Origin: Trametes villosa
Taxonomy: Eukaryota; Basidiomycota; Agaricomycetes; Polyporales; Polyporaceae
Length of the DNA: 64,000 nucleotides
Assembly (NCBI GenBank): GCA_002964805.2
Contig: PUDQ02000010.1
Span: 124,001 to 188,000 of the forward strand
Reading direction: 5' to 3'
The notes under the pieces are model-generated. The model made no database searches and was not told the DNA's origin. It saw nothing but the letters and a program-made list of their open reading frames with translations. The position numbers and the translations under genes are program-made. Of this stretch, positions 11,603 to 23,847 are shown one piece after another (positions within the stretch are counted from its first letter, which is position 1; every line of letters starts with the position of its first letter).

Positions 11603-13438
11603 TCACTCCGTTTCCCGCACCACGGTCATATAGATGCCACCCGAGAGCCCGCCATCCGAGCCATTACGTCTTCCGCGCGAGCTCGCGCTCAAGCTCCTGG
11701 GAAGCACGTCCCTGCTCCGGACTTTCCGGATGTGCTTCGGGACCGCGAGGCCGGGGCCCGCTGAGCCAGACGCGCTGTCCTGGAAGGGCGGGGTGTACGG
11801 CTCGTCGTAGACGAGCGAGCCCACGCTGATCATCGAGGACGAGAAGCTCGCCGCGGAGGCGACGCTTTCCGGGCGCGATGCGGGGGTAGGGACGGCAGCG
11901 GGGGCGAAGTCAGGGGTGGGAGACGGAGGGGAGATCGTGATGGGAGCCTTGGGCGAGGGCGTGCGAGGCGATACCGGGATGCTCGAGGGCGGCAGGGGCC
12001 ACGGACCGGATACGAATGAGGTCGGACGAGGGGGCATGACTCTGCGTTTGGGTTCCCCCGGTGGGCTCGGGGTGCGCGTAGGGGCCGTGGGTGGGGACAC
12101 GCCTCCATTACGCTGGCCCGGGTGATAGGCAGCCGGTGGGAAGGGAGGGAGGCCCAGGGCCTCGCGCCCGGTCGGGGACTCGATGTACGTCAAGGTCGAC
12201 TGCACGAACGGGTCGTCCTGGTCAGAGACAGCGATGGTCGACTGGGAGGGTGCATCCGGGATGATCAACGGGGTGAGCTTGACCTTCGCAGGAGCGGCGG
12301 GGCGCAAGGTGTCGTCCCAGCCCGACTTCATCTCGTACATCGAAGTGGGGGACGACGGGGAGCTGCAAAGCGTTTGCCCGCTGAGACCCTTCGATTGCGC
12401 GAAAGCGTCGCCCGTCGTCTTGCGGCGGAACCAATGGGGCAGGCCGCCGAAGGATCGTAGGTGGTCCTCGTGGATGCCAGACACGAACGCGAGGCCCGTC
12501 ATAGCGACGAAAATGAGCGTGTACGCCGGGATGACCCACCATTCCGCCTCCACTCTGGTTAGGTCGCGCTGGGAAGTAGTGGGGATGACGAAGACCTGGC
12601 CCATCTGGGCATGGACCCCGCTCCAGGTGTCCACGGTCCACGCTTGGAGGCCGCCGACCGATAACAGGCTAGATGCCATGGAGAAGATGGTGATTGAAAA
12701 GGAGGCGAGCGCGATAAACACCGAGATGACAAGGGGGCGGATGAAGGTCAGGGTGCTGACGCGCGGCGCGTCGTGCATGTGGCTGAAGAAGAAGAGGCCG
12801 CTGTCCAGGCGGGCGCGGACCGCGAGGACGGCGTAGACGAAGGTCATGATGCAGAGAACAAGAGGTGGGATCCAGATGAAGATGATCGAGAGGGAAGACG
12901 TGTGTATCGAGGCAGTGCAGCCAAAGTCTGTGGCGAGGTCGAATCGGTGCGGTTGTACGATTATGTCTGCCCCGAGATCAGCACCCGTAGACAATACACA
13001 GGGCAGCCACTTACGGAGGATTATGTAGACTATCGGCAGGAAGAGGCATAGCATGAGGTCTGTTGTGAGCGTGGGCACTCTCCGGATTGTCTCCTGGCCG
13101 AGAGCACATCGACGTAGCTTGAGGATCAACGCAAGCGCAGATCCTGGGATAGCGAGCTGCGCCGCAAGGAGGATTCTCGTTACTGCAGAGGATCGACGAT
13201 CAGCATCATCCGCCACTATGCGATCATTGCAAACTTTACCTATATCGCACCATGCAGGAACTTGAACCGCGTTGTTTCCGGCCCACACGAGCGTGTCCAC
13301 GCTGTGTATGACATTGCAGCAGATGAGCCAAGCCGCCAGCGACAGGACAGGGATATTCCGCGAGGGTGCGAAAACGGGCGCCACAAGGACCAGCGCGGCG
13401 ACGCAGAGGAACGAAAGGACGGGAAGCTCGGCGCGCAT
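11603..13438 (-). CDS. STE3: Divergent STE3-like receptor R2
   Basis: STE3-family seven-helix receptor. The genomic frame is open for 611 codons, but two in-frame segments look like introns: 57 nt after the WCDI segment (gtaaag...ctgcag) and 48 nt before the helix-4 motif (gtaagt...ggcag). Removing both gives about 576 residues and restores family alignment (CDIVTRILL and LHIIVQPHRFD). The conserved QGHR motif reads QPHR. The C-terminal tail is unusually long (about 260 residues), Pro/Ser-rich with repeated TPSP-like units, giving many proline-directed phosphorylation sites. The N terminus (MRAELPVLSF) resembles R3 (MHCELPAASI) rather than R4-R6. No pheromone gene or ATTGTC motif lies beside it, so it is a candidate receptor-like gene without mating specificity. 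Confidence 0.9.
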   Translation of the reverse strand: MRAELPVLSFLCVAALVLVAPVFAPSRNIPVLSLAAWLICCNVIHSVDTLVWAGNNAVQVPAWCDIGKVCNDRIVADDADRRSSAVTRILLAAQLAIPGSALALILKLRRCALGQETIRRVPTLTTDLMLCLFLPIVYIILRKWLPCVLSTGADLGADIIVQPHRFDLATDFGCTASIHTSSLSIIFIWIPPLVLCIMTFVYAVLAVRARLDSGLFFFSHMHDAPRVSTLTFIRPLVISVFIALASFSITIFSMASSLLSVGGLQAWTVDTWSGVHAQMGQVFVIPTTSQRDLTRVEAEWWVIPAYTLIFVAMTGLAFVSGIHEDHLRSFGGLPHWFRRKTTGDAFAQSKGLSGQTLCSSPSSPTSMYEMKSGWDDTLRPAAPAKVKLTPLIIPDAPSQSTIAVSDQDDPFVQSTLTYIESPTGREALGLPPFPPAAYHPGQRNGGVSPPTAPTRTPSPPGEPKRRVMPPRPTSFVSGPWPLPPSSIPVSPRTPSPKAPITISPPSPTPDFAPAAVPTPASRPESVASAASFSSSMISVGSLVYDEPYTPPFQDSASGSAGPGLAVPKHIRKVRSRDVLPRSLSASSRGRRNGSDGGLSGGIYMTVVRETE

Positions 13439-14903
13439 CTTCTAGTAGACGGCGCGCGACAGGCTAAGAGAAGCTAAGGTATCGCAGAGAATCGCGAGCC
13501 TAAGCTTAAGCTAGAGGTCAGGGAGGAGGGAACGACGAGGCGAGCTTGGAGCGTCGAGGGAGGGCTTGGGTATATTCGTAGGCGGCGAGGGGAGACACCT
13601 GGCAGATAGAGTAGCCCATTATGACCGAGGAGGGGACGCGAGGTTCACGCTCCGAGAAGTGTCAGCATCGGGTAGAGAACAAGGATGGACATCCCGAGCA
13701 CAAACTGAATGCGACCGGGCCTCCTCGAGCGGGCGGTGGGACGCGAGGCAGAGCTTCTAGTCTGCTGTAGGCCGGTGTCGTGACGTCGCGCGCGGACTGG
13801 GTCGGAGGGAAAACATAAGTGGAAGTCCGAAAGCGGACGTGTGTTTGTGAGCGCTGAAAACGGCAGCCTGTATGCAGTGCACCAAAAGGGAAAGTCCTGT
13901 AGAACAACACATCAGCGTGAGAGTGCCAACGTGCAAAGACATCTGAGTAATTCCTATATCTCTGACGTACCGCAAAGATGTTCTGGCCAGGAAAGGCGCA
14001 AGGGATGATAGAGACAGTCGCTCGTTGGCTTACGATTTACCACTGATATCATGCTTGATACCGATTGAGTGCTGACTTCCGGTTCAGAAGGCAGTCTCTG
14101 CACTCCAATCTGCTGTTGAATGTAGCAACAGTGACGCGCCCTGGTCAGATCCGCCATGCAAGGATGTATCGACATACCGACGATGTATGGAGAGATTTGT
14201 GGAGTCTCTTCGAAATTTGAAGCCACTGGAACACGTCACTACGCTCGTTAACGGTATATCCCCTGATCCACACAGCCATACTATCCAGCCCCGCCACGTA
14301 CAAGCCTTTGCATATTGTAAGCTCAGGACATGAAACGGAGGTGCTGGTGGTCCGGCCGGTGGTGGATGGATGGCCGAGAAAGAGGTGCGTGGGAATTTGT
14401 TACTCGGTGATCTGCTCTCCATAGCTCCACGAGGCTACTCACCTCCTTATAACATTTCGATTCCGGGTCCGCTTGGAGTGTGCCGCGCGGGCTCCGATGG
14501 CTTCCCTTTCTCTTAGGGTCTTAGCCCAACAAGTTCGAGCTCCAATCACAATGCAGCGTATTGCACGCCGCCTACAATTGACATCAGCACCGCGTCTTAT
14601 GACATGCCGCGCTCCTCTCTGACGTGCCAGGGCCCTGGAAGTGCAAATACGCATTTTATGCCTTTATTGAATTTACCATCACAGTATAGGATTAGAGCTC
14701 TACTCACTCAGTACTCGTATTGTGAGAACACTTTGAATCGGAGCCCCTGCCGTGGGTCAATATATGTAGCATTGAGGCGACGTATCTTACTAGTACAATA
14801 GGCTGCCTAGTCTTATTCAAGCTATAGTACAGCACAATAAAGCCCCTTCTTATGAATGCGCCCAAGTGTTCCTCTTCATTAATAGAAATGGCTGCAGCTC
14901 CTG
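13439..14903. other. Intergenic, no convincing gene
   Basis: About 1.5 kb between the R2 5' end and the small gene at 14985. A minus-strand ATG frame (14422-14084, 112 codons) has no recognisable feature and I do not call it. No pheromone-type CaaX end was seen. Confidence 0.4.
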
Positions 14904-14915
14904 TATATATAAAAG
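14904..14915 (+). promoter_or_regulatory. TATA box
   Basis: TATATATAAAAG lies 81 bp before the ATG at 14985, the expected range for a core promoter. It favours the ATG at 14985 over an upstream in-frame codon at 14937, which is too close to the presumed start of transcription. Confidence 0.6.
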
Positions 14916-14984
14916 GGGACCGCTGCGAAAGGTCTGGTGACGTACCGCAACCGACCCTCCGAACCCGCTTCAAACCCCAACAAG

Positions 14985-15687
14985 ATGACCCTCGAACTGC
15001 GCTCCCTGGAGACTCCATCAAAAAGGCTACAAGTCGTAGAAGATGTGCTAGGTGTGCCTGTCGAGCACGACATCATCGTGGAGCAGTTCGAGGCCGAGCA
15101 AGTCATCACATTCTCCGAGTCTGCGACGACTACCCTCGACACAATATCCGCGTTCCTGCAACAACTGCCAGGTATTTGGTTGAGATCAACTCTCCCTGGC
15201 TCCCTATCTCTTCCAGAGGACCCGAATCTCGTCATGAAGGCTCATCTACGTTCTGCAGACTCGTCATGCGTGTTTCTCGTGAGTTGCTACCTACTTCGAG
15301 CGTGCCTGTGTGAGCGCTGCCTTACCAAAATTGTTATTTTTACAGAAGCTAGCTGCAACTTCCTTCAATAAGCTGTGCAACCTTCTCAGTGACAACGAGT
15401 CGAATCCTGCCGAGGAACCAGCCGTCATCTTCGACATCCGAGTGAACATAGGCTGCAACTGCGGTCGCTCGGGTGTGGGGCACCTCCCGGAGAACCCCAT
15501 GTGTATTCGAGTAGCCGAGCTTCACGCAGCTTGGGAGGCCGAACGCATTGGCGCGTCCTATCACACCGTTTATGAACGATGGGACGCACGCAGATTCCAA
15601 ATTAAAGGGACTGTACAGTGCGCAAGCCTTTGCACTGGGCAGAGCTATATGGCCTTGTGGTCCCGAGACTTTGATGCGACTTACTAG
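14985..15687 (+). CDS. Hypothetical protein, three exons
   Basis: Exons 14985-15171, 15217-15278 and 15346-15687 join in frame to 196 residues, with clean GT-AG introns of 45 and 67 nt. The start context is caagATGAC. The N-terminal half is acidic and helical (SKRLQVVEDVLGVPVEHDI, ITFSESATTTLDTISAFL). The C-terminal half has GCNCGRSGVGHLPENPMC and ends ALWSRDFDATY. Several cysteines (CNC, CASLC) could bind metal but make no named motif. I do not recognise the family. The continuous reading across two introns and the TATA box support a real gene. Confidence 0.65.
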
Positions 15688-18309
15688 GATACTTATTGTT
15701 GTACGCCGTGGATGTACGAGTCTGTTAATGTACCGTTGTACTATGCACGCTGCAGGCTTGCACCTGAGTTTTCTCGGATGTTCTCTAACAGACAGCCTCT
15801 TTGAGCGTGAATACTGCCCCAGACGTGTGAGAAAGCGAGACATCAGGGCCTTCCTAAGGTGTCTAGCACGTTGAAGTCGACAGCTTACTGATTTACCTGC
15901 ACTGTCCACGGCTGGATGTATCTAGAGGCGCCCACCGTCCACGATCCAGTAGTCTTACATCCATGATGGGATGTTCGATAATGTGAGCACATACTAGTTC
16001 TCGTATACAGAGGTTGGGTTCACCGGTCTGCGATAGGGCGATACTACCAAATTACCTGTCAACTCCCGGAACATGATCTTCGTACAGCATGCCAGTGGAT
16101 ATAGTAACAGAGCATGTAAGCAAATGCGGCATTCGAGCGCGGGGTTGGTAACTTTCGGCAGTCCGTCCGCGATGTCTTGTCCCAGCGGTGTGCTGATATT
16201 TCGCTAGCGGCATCACGCTGCTGAAATGCATCGTGCGGAGAAGTCCTCCTACTTCTATAGGCATACGTAACGGGGAGAAATACGTACTAATGGCTACGGA
16301 GTCCGGTGTCGACTCCGATCGAGTAAGTAGTCTTCGTAGCTGACCTTGATGAAAAGATAATAGTCGATGCTTCTTTCTCTTGGATGTTGTGACCCCTACG
16401 ATGATGCGAGAAATCGAGACACCATCATGTATAGGAATTAGTGAAGGCGCAAGGGAAATACAGCTCCTCTGATCATGCGTACTTGTCAACCTCGACAGCT
16501 GACCGTGGACATGCGGGCGTGAAATGAGGGCGCCTCGGGCGATCTGCCGTCCGATAACGGCCACATCGTGCGATGCATGATAGATCAATGGAGGAAAAAG
16601 ATTCATGGCCGCGCGACCCGCGTGCTTGCGGTCAGAGAAGGTGGCCGGCTCGGAAGCAGTTGACGAGTTGGGGTCCTCCAGATCGATCCTCTGTGGCATG
16701 CCGAAGCAGAATGCCTATGAGATCCCAGGTAACAGTGAAGGGGTGTCGCTACAGCACACGATACATATCAGTATCGCATGTCCCGTTGCAGAACGAATCC
16801 GCTCTAAGAGGGACTTGCCTGGCAGGCAGGTGGGGCGATTCCGAGCTCGGGTTACGGGTGTTTCCGAGTCGCGCCGCTGAGCAGCACTCGCAACCTACGT
16901 AGCTGTATGCCTGGTTGATATGTATGCGTTGTAAGCGGGTACACATGGTCACAAGCACACACAGAGGTCGGTAAAGTTCAAGAGAAGCCGCGCCGGGGTG
17001 GCAACAAACCATAGTCAAAACTACGCCTACGCCACGTGGTGGCCGGAGCGCTGATCGACGATCAAAGTTGCACCCACGGTGCCCTTACCTTTTCTATCGT
17101 GATCAGCCCAAGAGGTCGCCCTTTGTTAACTCAGCGGCGCACACACTTTTACCCTTCTTCCGTCGTTGAATGCTCACGCCACTGAGGGCGCAAAGCGAGA
17201 CATATAACATGGTCCGCCGGGTCGTCATCATCACCTTCGCCCTGCTCAAGCTGCTCTCGTAGAACACCCCGCCTCAGCCCTGCTATTAACTACGCAACAG
17301 GCCTGCCTCAACGCTCTTATCCCAACATCGCATCGCTGAAGATCGGTTATATTCGTTCACCCGAGACAGCGGCAAAGGTAAGCTACGCACCCCGTGTCAC
17401 CTCGCTCTCCAGGTTGTTCCCGCCCACGGACGCCAGCTACCCGCATTCTCCCCAGCTTGCGGCTGTGACTGGGGTGTAGGCTGGTGGCGTGCTTGGACGT
17501 GTCCCCATTACCCCCTCGTCTCAGCACTTCTCTCGTCGTCTTGTCGGACGAGGAAAGCTCTGGGGCGCAATGGACAATTAGAGCAAGCCTATATGACAAG
17601 CGGAGGGAGCAGAGGTCCGTGAGGTGAGGAAGTCCCTCCGATAGACCCTTCGACACTGTTAGCTTCTTGGCCAGGTAGCATAGATAACTCGCTCCAGTTT
17701 GGGACACATACAGAGACTGCCGAGCAGGAGCGAGCTCCGTGCCGTCCATTAAAGTCTGGACAGGTGCGTAGTGAGTTGTCAGGCCCGCGCTACACCTACG
17801 CCTACTGGCACGTTGGTACCGTGACCTTGACGGCTCCCCTCCGTCCACTGTGCCTCCGAGCTAGAGAGATGTCCTTCAAGGACTTCCATTGCACAGGTTC
17901 TGTATTGAGGGGTCATACCTTTCCACCTGAGGTCGTAGTAAATTGTCGCGCAGCCTGGTATCGCTCAGACAACTTCACACGCAGTTCGAGGTATCGATTT
18001 CGCTTGCGCACTATATTATGCCTTCCGGATCCCCGGTCTGACATCGTAGTATGCTGTCCCTGGGACCGCCTCGACCCCCCCTCTCTCCAGTCAACCTCTC
18101 GAACGTATGGCGTCTGACACTACTTGAGCAAAGTACTGGGACAGCCCGCGTACCTATGTATGCTTGTCCGTGGGAGGCGGAGTGATTTGGCGGGAGGGAT
18201 GAGTGTCCCACGCACGCTCTGGACGGTCTTCTCTGTTCCCATTATGTGATATCGAGCTATCCCCATACAATGCGCGCTCAAGCGGCGATGCTAACAATCG
18301 TTCACCAGG
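15688..18309. other. Intergenic, no convincing gene
   Basis: About 2.6 kb. The longest frame (16699-16052, minus, 215 codons) has no domain, no bias that looks coding and no splice neighbours. Nothing else stands out apart from AT-richer patches. Confidence 0.4.
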
Positions 18310-19909
18310 ATGTCCGGTGCAAGATCCCAACGGACAGGGCTCAGCCCGGCCGTAATGAACGCGGCGTTCCTGAGGGCCGTCAAGGAGGACGACGATCGCC
18401 GCCGCTGGCCGACCTCCCCACTAGCCTTCCGAGACGCCGACAAAGTGCTCGCCTTCGCCAGATCCCTCCTCGCCCGAGACCCTGCAGATCCCCTCTCCGA
18501 CATCCCGGGCCATCTCCTGCTCGGCCAACAGATCGCGACGCGGGAGCCACCCATCACCCCCGAAGAAGCGACGGCGCTATGGCACATGCTGCGGCGCCTC
18601 AACCACCTCGTCACCCTCGATCTCGAGGACGGCGACGGCATCCTGAAGGACATCCCGACGCCCGAGATCGAAGCCAACCCCCTCTCTTTCCCGCAGCTCC
18701 AGTATCTGTCGTACCGAATGCTGTACTCGGTCGAACTCTGCAACCTGTTCCTTACCGCCCTGCACGACGCCCCGCTCAAGACGCTCGCGCTCGAGTACCC
18801 TGACTACATCGACGAGGAGGAAGAGACCCACCCGCCCGACCTCCTCCTTCTGCTCTCGCACCCCTGCCTGGGCAATCTGGAGTCGCTCGAAGTGAAGGGC
18901 CTGAAGTACGAGTACCTCGAAACGCCGTCTCCGTCTGACGGCGTGTGGTGGCACCCGCGCGTCGACCTGCTCACGCTCGGGTTCACGACCGACGACCCGT
19001 ACTCGCGCCGGGACCTCGTGAAGTTCATCCTTGACTACTTCCCGAACATCTCCGAGCTGAACCTCACGGTCAACGCGCCCCCGTTCCCCGTGAGCGACGC
19101 GCCGAACCGCTTCGTCGACGACATCCGCCACAGCAGCATGGAGGCCCAGCGGCGCTGGCCGGACGGGTTGCAGCTGACGGACCTATCCGCAAGTCTACTC
19201 GATCTTCTTCTGCTGAGCGTCCCTTGCCCCGAAGACAAGCTGAAGATCACGGGCATCGATTACTACACGGTGTCCAAAGCGGACAACCGAATGGGGATCA
19301 TCTTCCGCGACCGCGTACCGCGCATCCTCTCCGTCACCTTCACACAAGATCCTGCCACCCCGTTGAACGCGCTTAATATCTTTCTGGAAGACCTTCGGCG
19401 GTACTGGGACGCGCACCTGCTCAGCGGCATCCCGAAGGAACTCTATTTGGACGTGTACATCACCCACCTCGAGGGCCTCGGGGTTACACTGGTGAGCACA
19501 CACACGTCTGACGCTGCTCGTGGTGCACTGCTTACGCCGCCTCCATGTATTGTAGGAGCGCGCGCTGAGACTCGCCAGCAACTGCGGGCGCCTCGATTAC
19601 CTCATTCTCAACATCCGCCTCCAGTGCAGGCCGAACCACTCGCGGCCACGCCGCTCGAGCGACAGCTCGGAGAGCGACGAGGGCCCGCGCGGGATGCCGC
19701 GGTGCACGGCGTCGCAGCACTTCATCCCCCAGGCGCAGCACCACCTGCAGACACAGCCATGCGCGAATCTCCTGGCCGCCGCGCACGCGGCCGGGATTGA
19801 GTTTTACATCAACCTGTCGAGCTACTGCGACGCGCGGTGGCGCGTGCTCGCGCGGAGTGCGGGGACGACGGCGAACTCGCGGGTGATGGATTGGTTGCAC
19901 CAGACGTAG
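18310..19909 (+). CDS. Leucine-rich protein, F-box-like C-terminal type
   Basis: Two exons (18310-19491 and 19556-19909, 64-nt intron) give 511 residues. The protein begins MSGARSQRTGLSPAVMNAAF and has repeated leucine-rich units spaced roughly 25-30 residues (LNHLVTLDLED, PQLQYLSYRML, LKTLALEYPDY, LGNLESLEVKGL, DLLTLGFTT, ISELNLTVN). This pattern is typical of the large basidiomycete F-box/LRR-like family, but I see no clear F-box at the N terminus. The last exon carries a Ser/Asp patch (RRSSDSSESDEG) and ends RVMDWLHQT. Such proteins usually act as substrate adaptors for ubiquitin ligases; here that is inference. It is transcribed in the same direction as the MYND gene that follows. Confidence 0.8.
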
Positions 19910-20328
19910 AGTGGTGAAGTGTAAGATTGTCGGTGAGTGCTGATTACGTGTAACGAATGCTCGTGTCCGTGTCTGTTCTTGCTTGAAGCTTGAAGGTGAA
20001 TCGTCGTATGTTGTGCTGTATTGCGTTCGTGTGTAGCTATCGAAGACCCAGTGTACCGTGGCCCAGAATGGTTAGAATGAATCCGAGTTTGGATGTTTGC
20101 CCTTGTAGCGCAAGTACTTTAGTACTTGTGGATGTGGCGTGCAGTCATGGCCGATGCCGGCCCCATTGCCACTGTTGCGATGGCTTCTTCCCCTTCACCG
20201 TCTTGATGCATTGAGCATTGGTGAGCATCGGTGAGCACCGATGCGCCACAAACGCGTCGCATGAGCCCACGTGATCGTGTATGTGGCCCTGATCCGCCCC
20301 TTCGACCCTTTTTACGTGAAGAAGGCCG

Positions 20329-20337
20329 CTATAAAAC
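20329..20337 (+). promoter_or_regulatory. TATA box of the MYND gene
   Basis: CTATAAAAC, framed by GCCG and CGGC, lies about 105 bp before the ATG at 20440. Short GGTGAGCA-type repeats are found about 100 bp upstream. Confidence 0.6.
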
Positions 20338-20439
20338 GGCGGGCGCATGGACACTGTTCTTTCATCCGCCTTCCACCATCTCCTCCACACTGCAGCCAAT
20401 CCAATTCCCTAAGACTCCACTTTCTACCCATTCACCCTG

Positions 20440-21706
20440 ATGGCGATGAGAACTCTTGAGCAGTTCACGCTGGAAATACCCAACGACGTCCCGTTCTACG
20501 AGAACGAGGACGTCCTGGTGAGAGTGCGCCATGCGGCCCTCTACGACTACCGCAACGGCCCCGATATCCGCGAGTACTTCATCAAAACCTCCCAGCACCT
20601 CACCGCGAACCCGTTCGTCAGTCTCCTTCCCGGGATCAACACAGGCGATGGAGAGAAAGTGCTCGATATTGGTCTTCGGTGCGTGCTATACGCAAGCCAC
20701 CCGATAGCCACGCTCACACCTTTGCAAATCCATCATAGCTACTATTCCGGCTGCTCCGTTCGCGAGGTCAACGTCGAGCGTGCCATATACGTCTGGGAGA
20801 TGATCACGAACGCCAACCACGAGACCGCTGTCCCCAACGTCTCGGACTCCCTTCTCGCGCGTGCATACTCCTGCCTCGCCAATGCCTACTTCGAGCTTCA
20901 CCAGAAGGCCTACCTCGGCGAGGCCGTCACCCCTGACCCCACTGGCACCCGCTCGCGGAACCCGCTCCCGCTCCCCTCTGGAACCCCGGACCATGCGCTC
21001 GCCAACGACCTGCTGTACGTCTCCGCTGTGTACGCGGATGCCGCTGCAGGCTGCGGTCTGATCAGCCCGACGGTGCTCTTTACTGCGTCGTGGCTCGTGC
21101 GCATTGGCGAGCGCGACGGGGTGGATCTGCGTCGAAGCCGGCGCTACGGCCGCCTGAGGAACCTGTGGCGCGCGGAGGCGGCTCGTAGACGCGAGTATGA
21201 GGAGGAGCAGCGCCGGAAGGCGGCCAAGGTCGCGAAGGCCCCTAATGCCTATGTATGCGCGGCGGGGTGCGGCATCAATGCGACGCAGAAGAAGGCACTG
21301 ATGCGCTGTGCGGGCAAGTGTCCCAACGAGCGCAAGCCGCACTACTGCAGCAAGGAGTGTCAGAAGAAGGTCTGTCTCCACATATCCAGAATTTGCTGAT
21401 GCTATCGTGCTCACCTCACGTCGCACCTTGTAGGACTGGAAGGCGCACAAGCCATTCTGCAAGCCCGACGAGGAGCTCGGTGCTACACCCCCGGGCCCCG
21501 CAGTGGGCAGTGCACCCACCATCGACGACTCGGCGGACGAGTTCGACGCCGTCGACTCCGATGAGGAGATCCCGGCTGGGTATGAGGGGCCGGGGCGATC
21601 TATCGAGATTGACCTCCCGGGAGTGGGGAAGATGAGGTTGGAGTCGCGGAACCTCACCCCCGCAGTGATGCGCTATGTGCGGGACAAGGCGGAGAAGAGG
21701 AGATGA
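20440..21706 (+). CDS. MYND-type zinc finger protein
   Basis: Exons 20440-21369 and 21434-21706 give about 400 residues. The MYND finger spans the splice junction: CAAGC, then CAGKC, HYCSKECQKK, and after the intron DWKAHKPFCK, supplying the Cys/His set that binds two zinc ions. Upstream is a long helical region of about 240 residues without a recognised domain, then a basic coiled segment (RREYEEEQRRKAAKVAK) directly before the finger. The tail is acidic (DDSADEFDAVDSDEE) and ends YVRDKAEKRR. MYND fingers mediate protein contacts, often with proline-rich partners; a catalytic SET domain is absent. The donor site (gtctgt) is weak, but the finger can only be completed by using it. Confidence 0.87.
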
Positions 21707-22148
21707 GCAAGATGCGGGCTTGGGTCGCATGGCTAGAATCAACGTACCTTGGTCTCTCAGCCCTTCAATGTATCCTCCAACATCGCAGTTCGAACAGAGT
21801 TTATTGCATATGGGACGTCCGACAGAGTTCATGTATATCAGCAGCTCTCAGTTCCCTTCGGCCGCACACCAAACTCGAGGACGTATAAGTGAGTCTTTGA
21901 TTGGATCCTGTCCAGGGAGATGTTAGTCTGCGACGCGACTCGGAGGTTCTTCAGCCCCCAGCTTTTCACGTCGCCGTGCCGCAAAATGCTACGTTATTAA
22001 CCCCCGACGTGGAGATATCGGACACGTTTGCATGAGCTCGAGGTATGAAACGAAGGAACGTGCAGGCGCCGCGAGAGGCACGCGAACCTCGCGACGCACG
22101 CGACGCGGGCGCTCTCCCTCGCGAAGCGCGTAAGCGCCCAGACGCGCT

Positions 22149-22212
22149 CATTGTCCTCTGTTTTCGCACCTCGTCCTCACCAAACAGCCTTTGTCCGCTA
22201 CAGCCATTGTCC
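22149..22212 (+). promoter_or_regulatory. ATTGTC/TTTGTC motif cluster before R3
   Basis: Three copies of C-A/T-TTGTCC occur in 64 bp: CATTGTCC at 22149, CTTTGTCC at 22189 and CATTGTCC at 22205. They sit 80-140 bp before the R3 ATG. The core ATTGT (ACAAT on the other strand) is the classic HMG-box recognition core, and fungal pheromone response factors are HMG-box proteins; the link is inference. Confidence 0.45.
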
Positions 22213-22291
22213 GCCTTCCGCCCTCATCATAAGATATGGCGACCTCGCAAGCAGCGCAGTGTATTCCCCGTTTGCTCGTCAGGTACGCAGG

Positions 22292-23847
22292 ATGCACTGT
22301 GAACTCCCCGCCGCCTCCATCCTCGCCGCCATCCTCGTCCTCCTCCCGACGCCATGGCACTGGCGCGCTGGGAACGTCGCCACGCTGTCCATGATCGTCT
22401 GGCTCTTTGCTGTGAATGTCATCTACGCTGTGGACTCTATCATCTGGAGCCATACTGTCACGAGGACTGCTCTGGTTTGGTGCGATATCAGTATGTGTTT
22501 TGCTTGTGGTACCGTACACCTCGAAGCTAACGTGTTGTGCACAGCGACCAAGGTTCTCATTGGAGCCAACATTGCTCTCCCTGCTGCTTGCATGTGTGTA
22601 TGCATACACCTAGAGCAGGTCGCCTCCGTCCGCCAAGCCCTCACGACGCTGGCCCAGAAGAGGCGAAGGCAGATCATGGAAGCCGTTCTGTGCTACCTGG
22701 TACCCTGCATCTGGATGGGTCTCCGTGAGTGCCAGCTGAGTGCTACATAGGGAGATTAATCCTGACAGTTGTATCTCTAGATTACATTGTCCAAGGACAC
22801 CGCTTTGACATTATCGAGGAGTTCGGATGTCGGCCCTCCATCTATGTTTCCATCCCTGCCATCTTCCTTATGTGGGTTCCGTCCCTCATCATGTCCGCTG
22901 TCTCTCTTATCTTTGCTGGTAAGCATGTTTGCTCTCCGAATCCGCACGCCTGCTCACCTGTCCTGCCCCACAGCTCTCGCCTTCTCCCACTTCGTCCGGC
23001 GACGCATCACCTTCGTCAAGCACCTCGAGAACTCCAACTCAGGGCTCAACGCCTCGCGCTATCTTCGCCTCATGCTACTCGCGCTCATCGAGATGTTCGC
23101 GAGCGCGGCCGCGGTCTCCGCGACGCTCGGCTTCTCCGTCGTCTGGGACATGCGCCCGTGGACGAACTGGGCGGACGTGCACTGGGACTTCAGCCGCATC
23201 GACACGTACCCGACGATGTTCCTCCCGCCGTTCATCTACCGCTTCTACTACGCGTGCTGGTGGATCGCGCCCGTGTCCGCGTACGTGTTCTGCGCGTTCT
23301 TCGCGTTCGGGCAGGAGGCGACGAACGAGTACAAGGCGTACGCGATGTGGGTGTGGACGCGCGTCTTCAGGCAGAAGCCGCGCGCAAAGAGCACGAAGGC
23401 TTCTACGGGCGGGTTCGTCCCAATGCCCCCTTCTCGGTAGGTCACATCTCGCTGCGCTACCCAGACGATGCTGACCTGGACTCTGTGTGTAGCTCCACCT
23501 TTGGCTTCGGCCAGACCGTCTCGATATCGACTCTCCCCGACGCGCACCTCTCGATGTCCAGCGGCGAGCTCTCTCCAATCAGCCCTCTCAGCCCCGAAAC
23601 GCCCTCTTCGATGTTCGACAAGAAGCACCCGCTCGGCGAGCCCGAGCCGTCCAAAGAGGATGTGATCCTCATTGGTGCCCCCATCGTCGTTGTAGACAAC
23701 GATGACGACCTCCCCTCATACTACGCATCGTCGCGGCCGGGCTCGCGACCGCATTCCTCTGTCCAAACGGTGCCGTCGGACGTTGATCCGTCCGAGGAGG
23801 CTCACGGCGATACCCGGCTGAGCCACTACGGCGCGCATGCCGTCTAG
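22292..23847 (+). CDS. STE3: STE3-type pheromone receptor R3
   Basis: Five exons (22292-22490, 22545-22724, 22781-22918, 22974-23436, 23493-23847) give about 444 residues. The start MHCELPAASILAAILVL leads straight into helix 1. Landmarks are LVWCDIST, QKRRRQIMEA, HYIVQGHRFDII, HFVRRRITFVKHL, WDFSRID and EATNEYKAYA, followed by an acidic and Ser/Pro-rich tail ending YGAHAV. The intron after WCDI, the one before the QGHR motif and the one after helix 5 match the receptor family pattern. It groups by N-terminal sequence with R2 rather than with R4-R6. No pheromone gene is within 3 kb, yet its promoter has the ATTGTC cluster seen in the core, so it may be co-regulated with mating genes. Confidence 0.92.

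Noticed and set aside
16052..16699. 215-codon minus-strand frame
   Set aside because: No domain, no splice partners and composition like random sequence in a gene-poor stretch.
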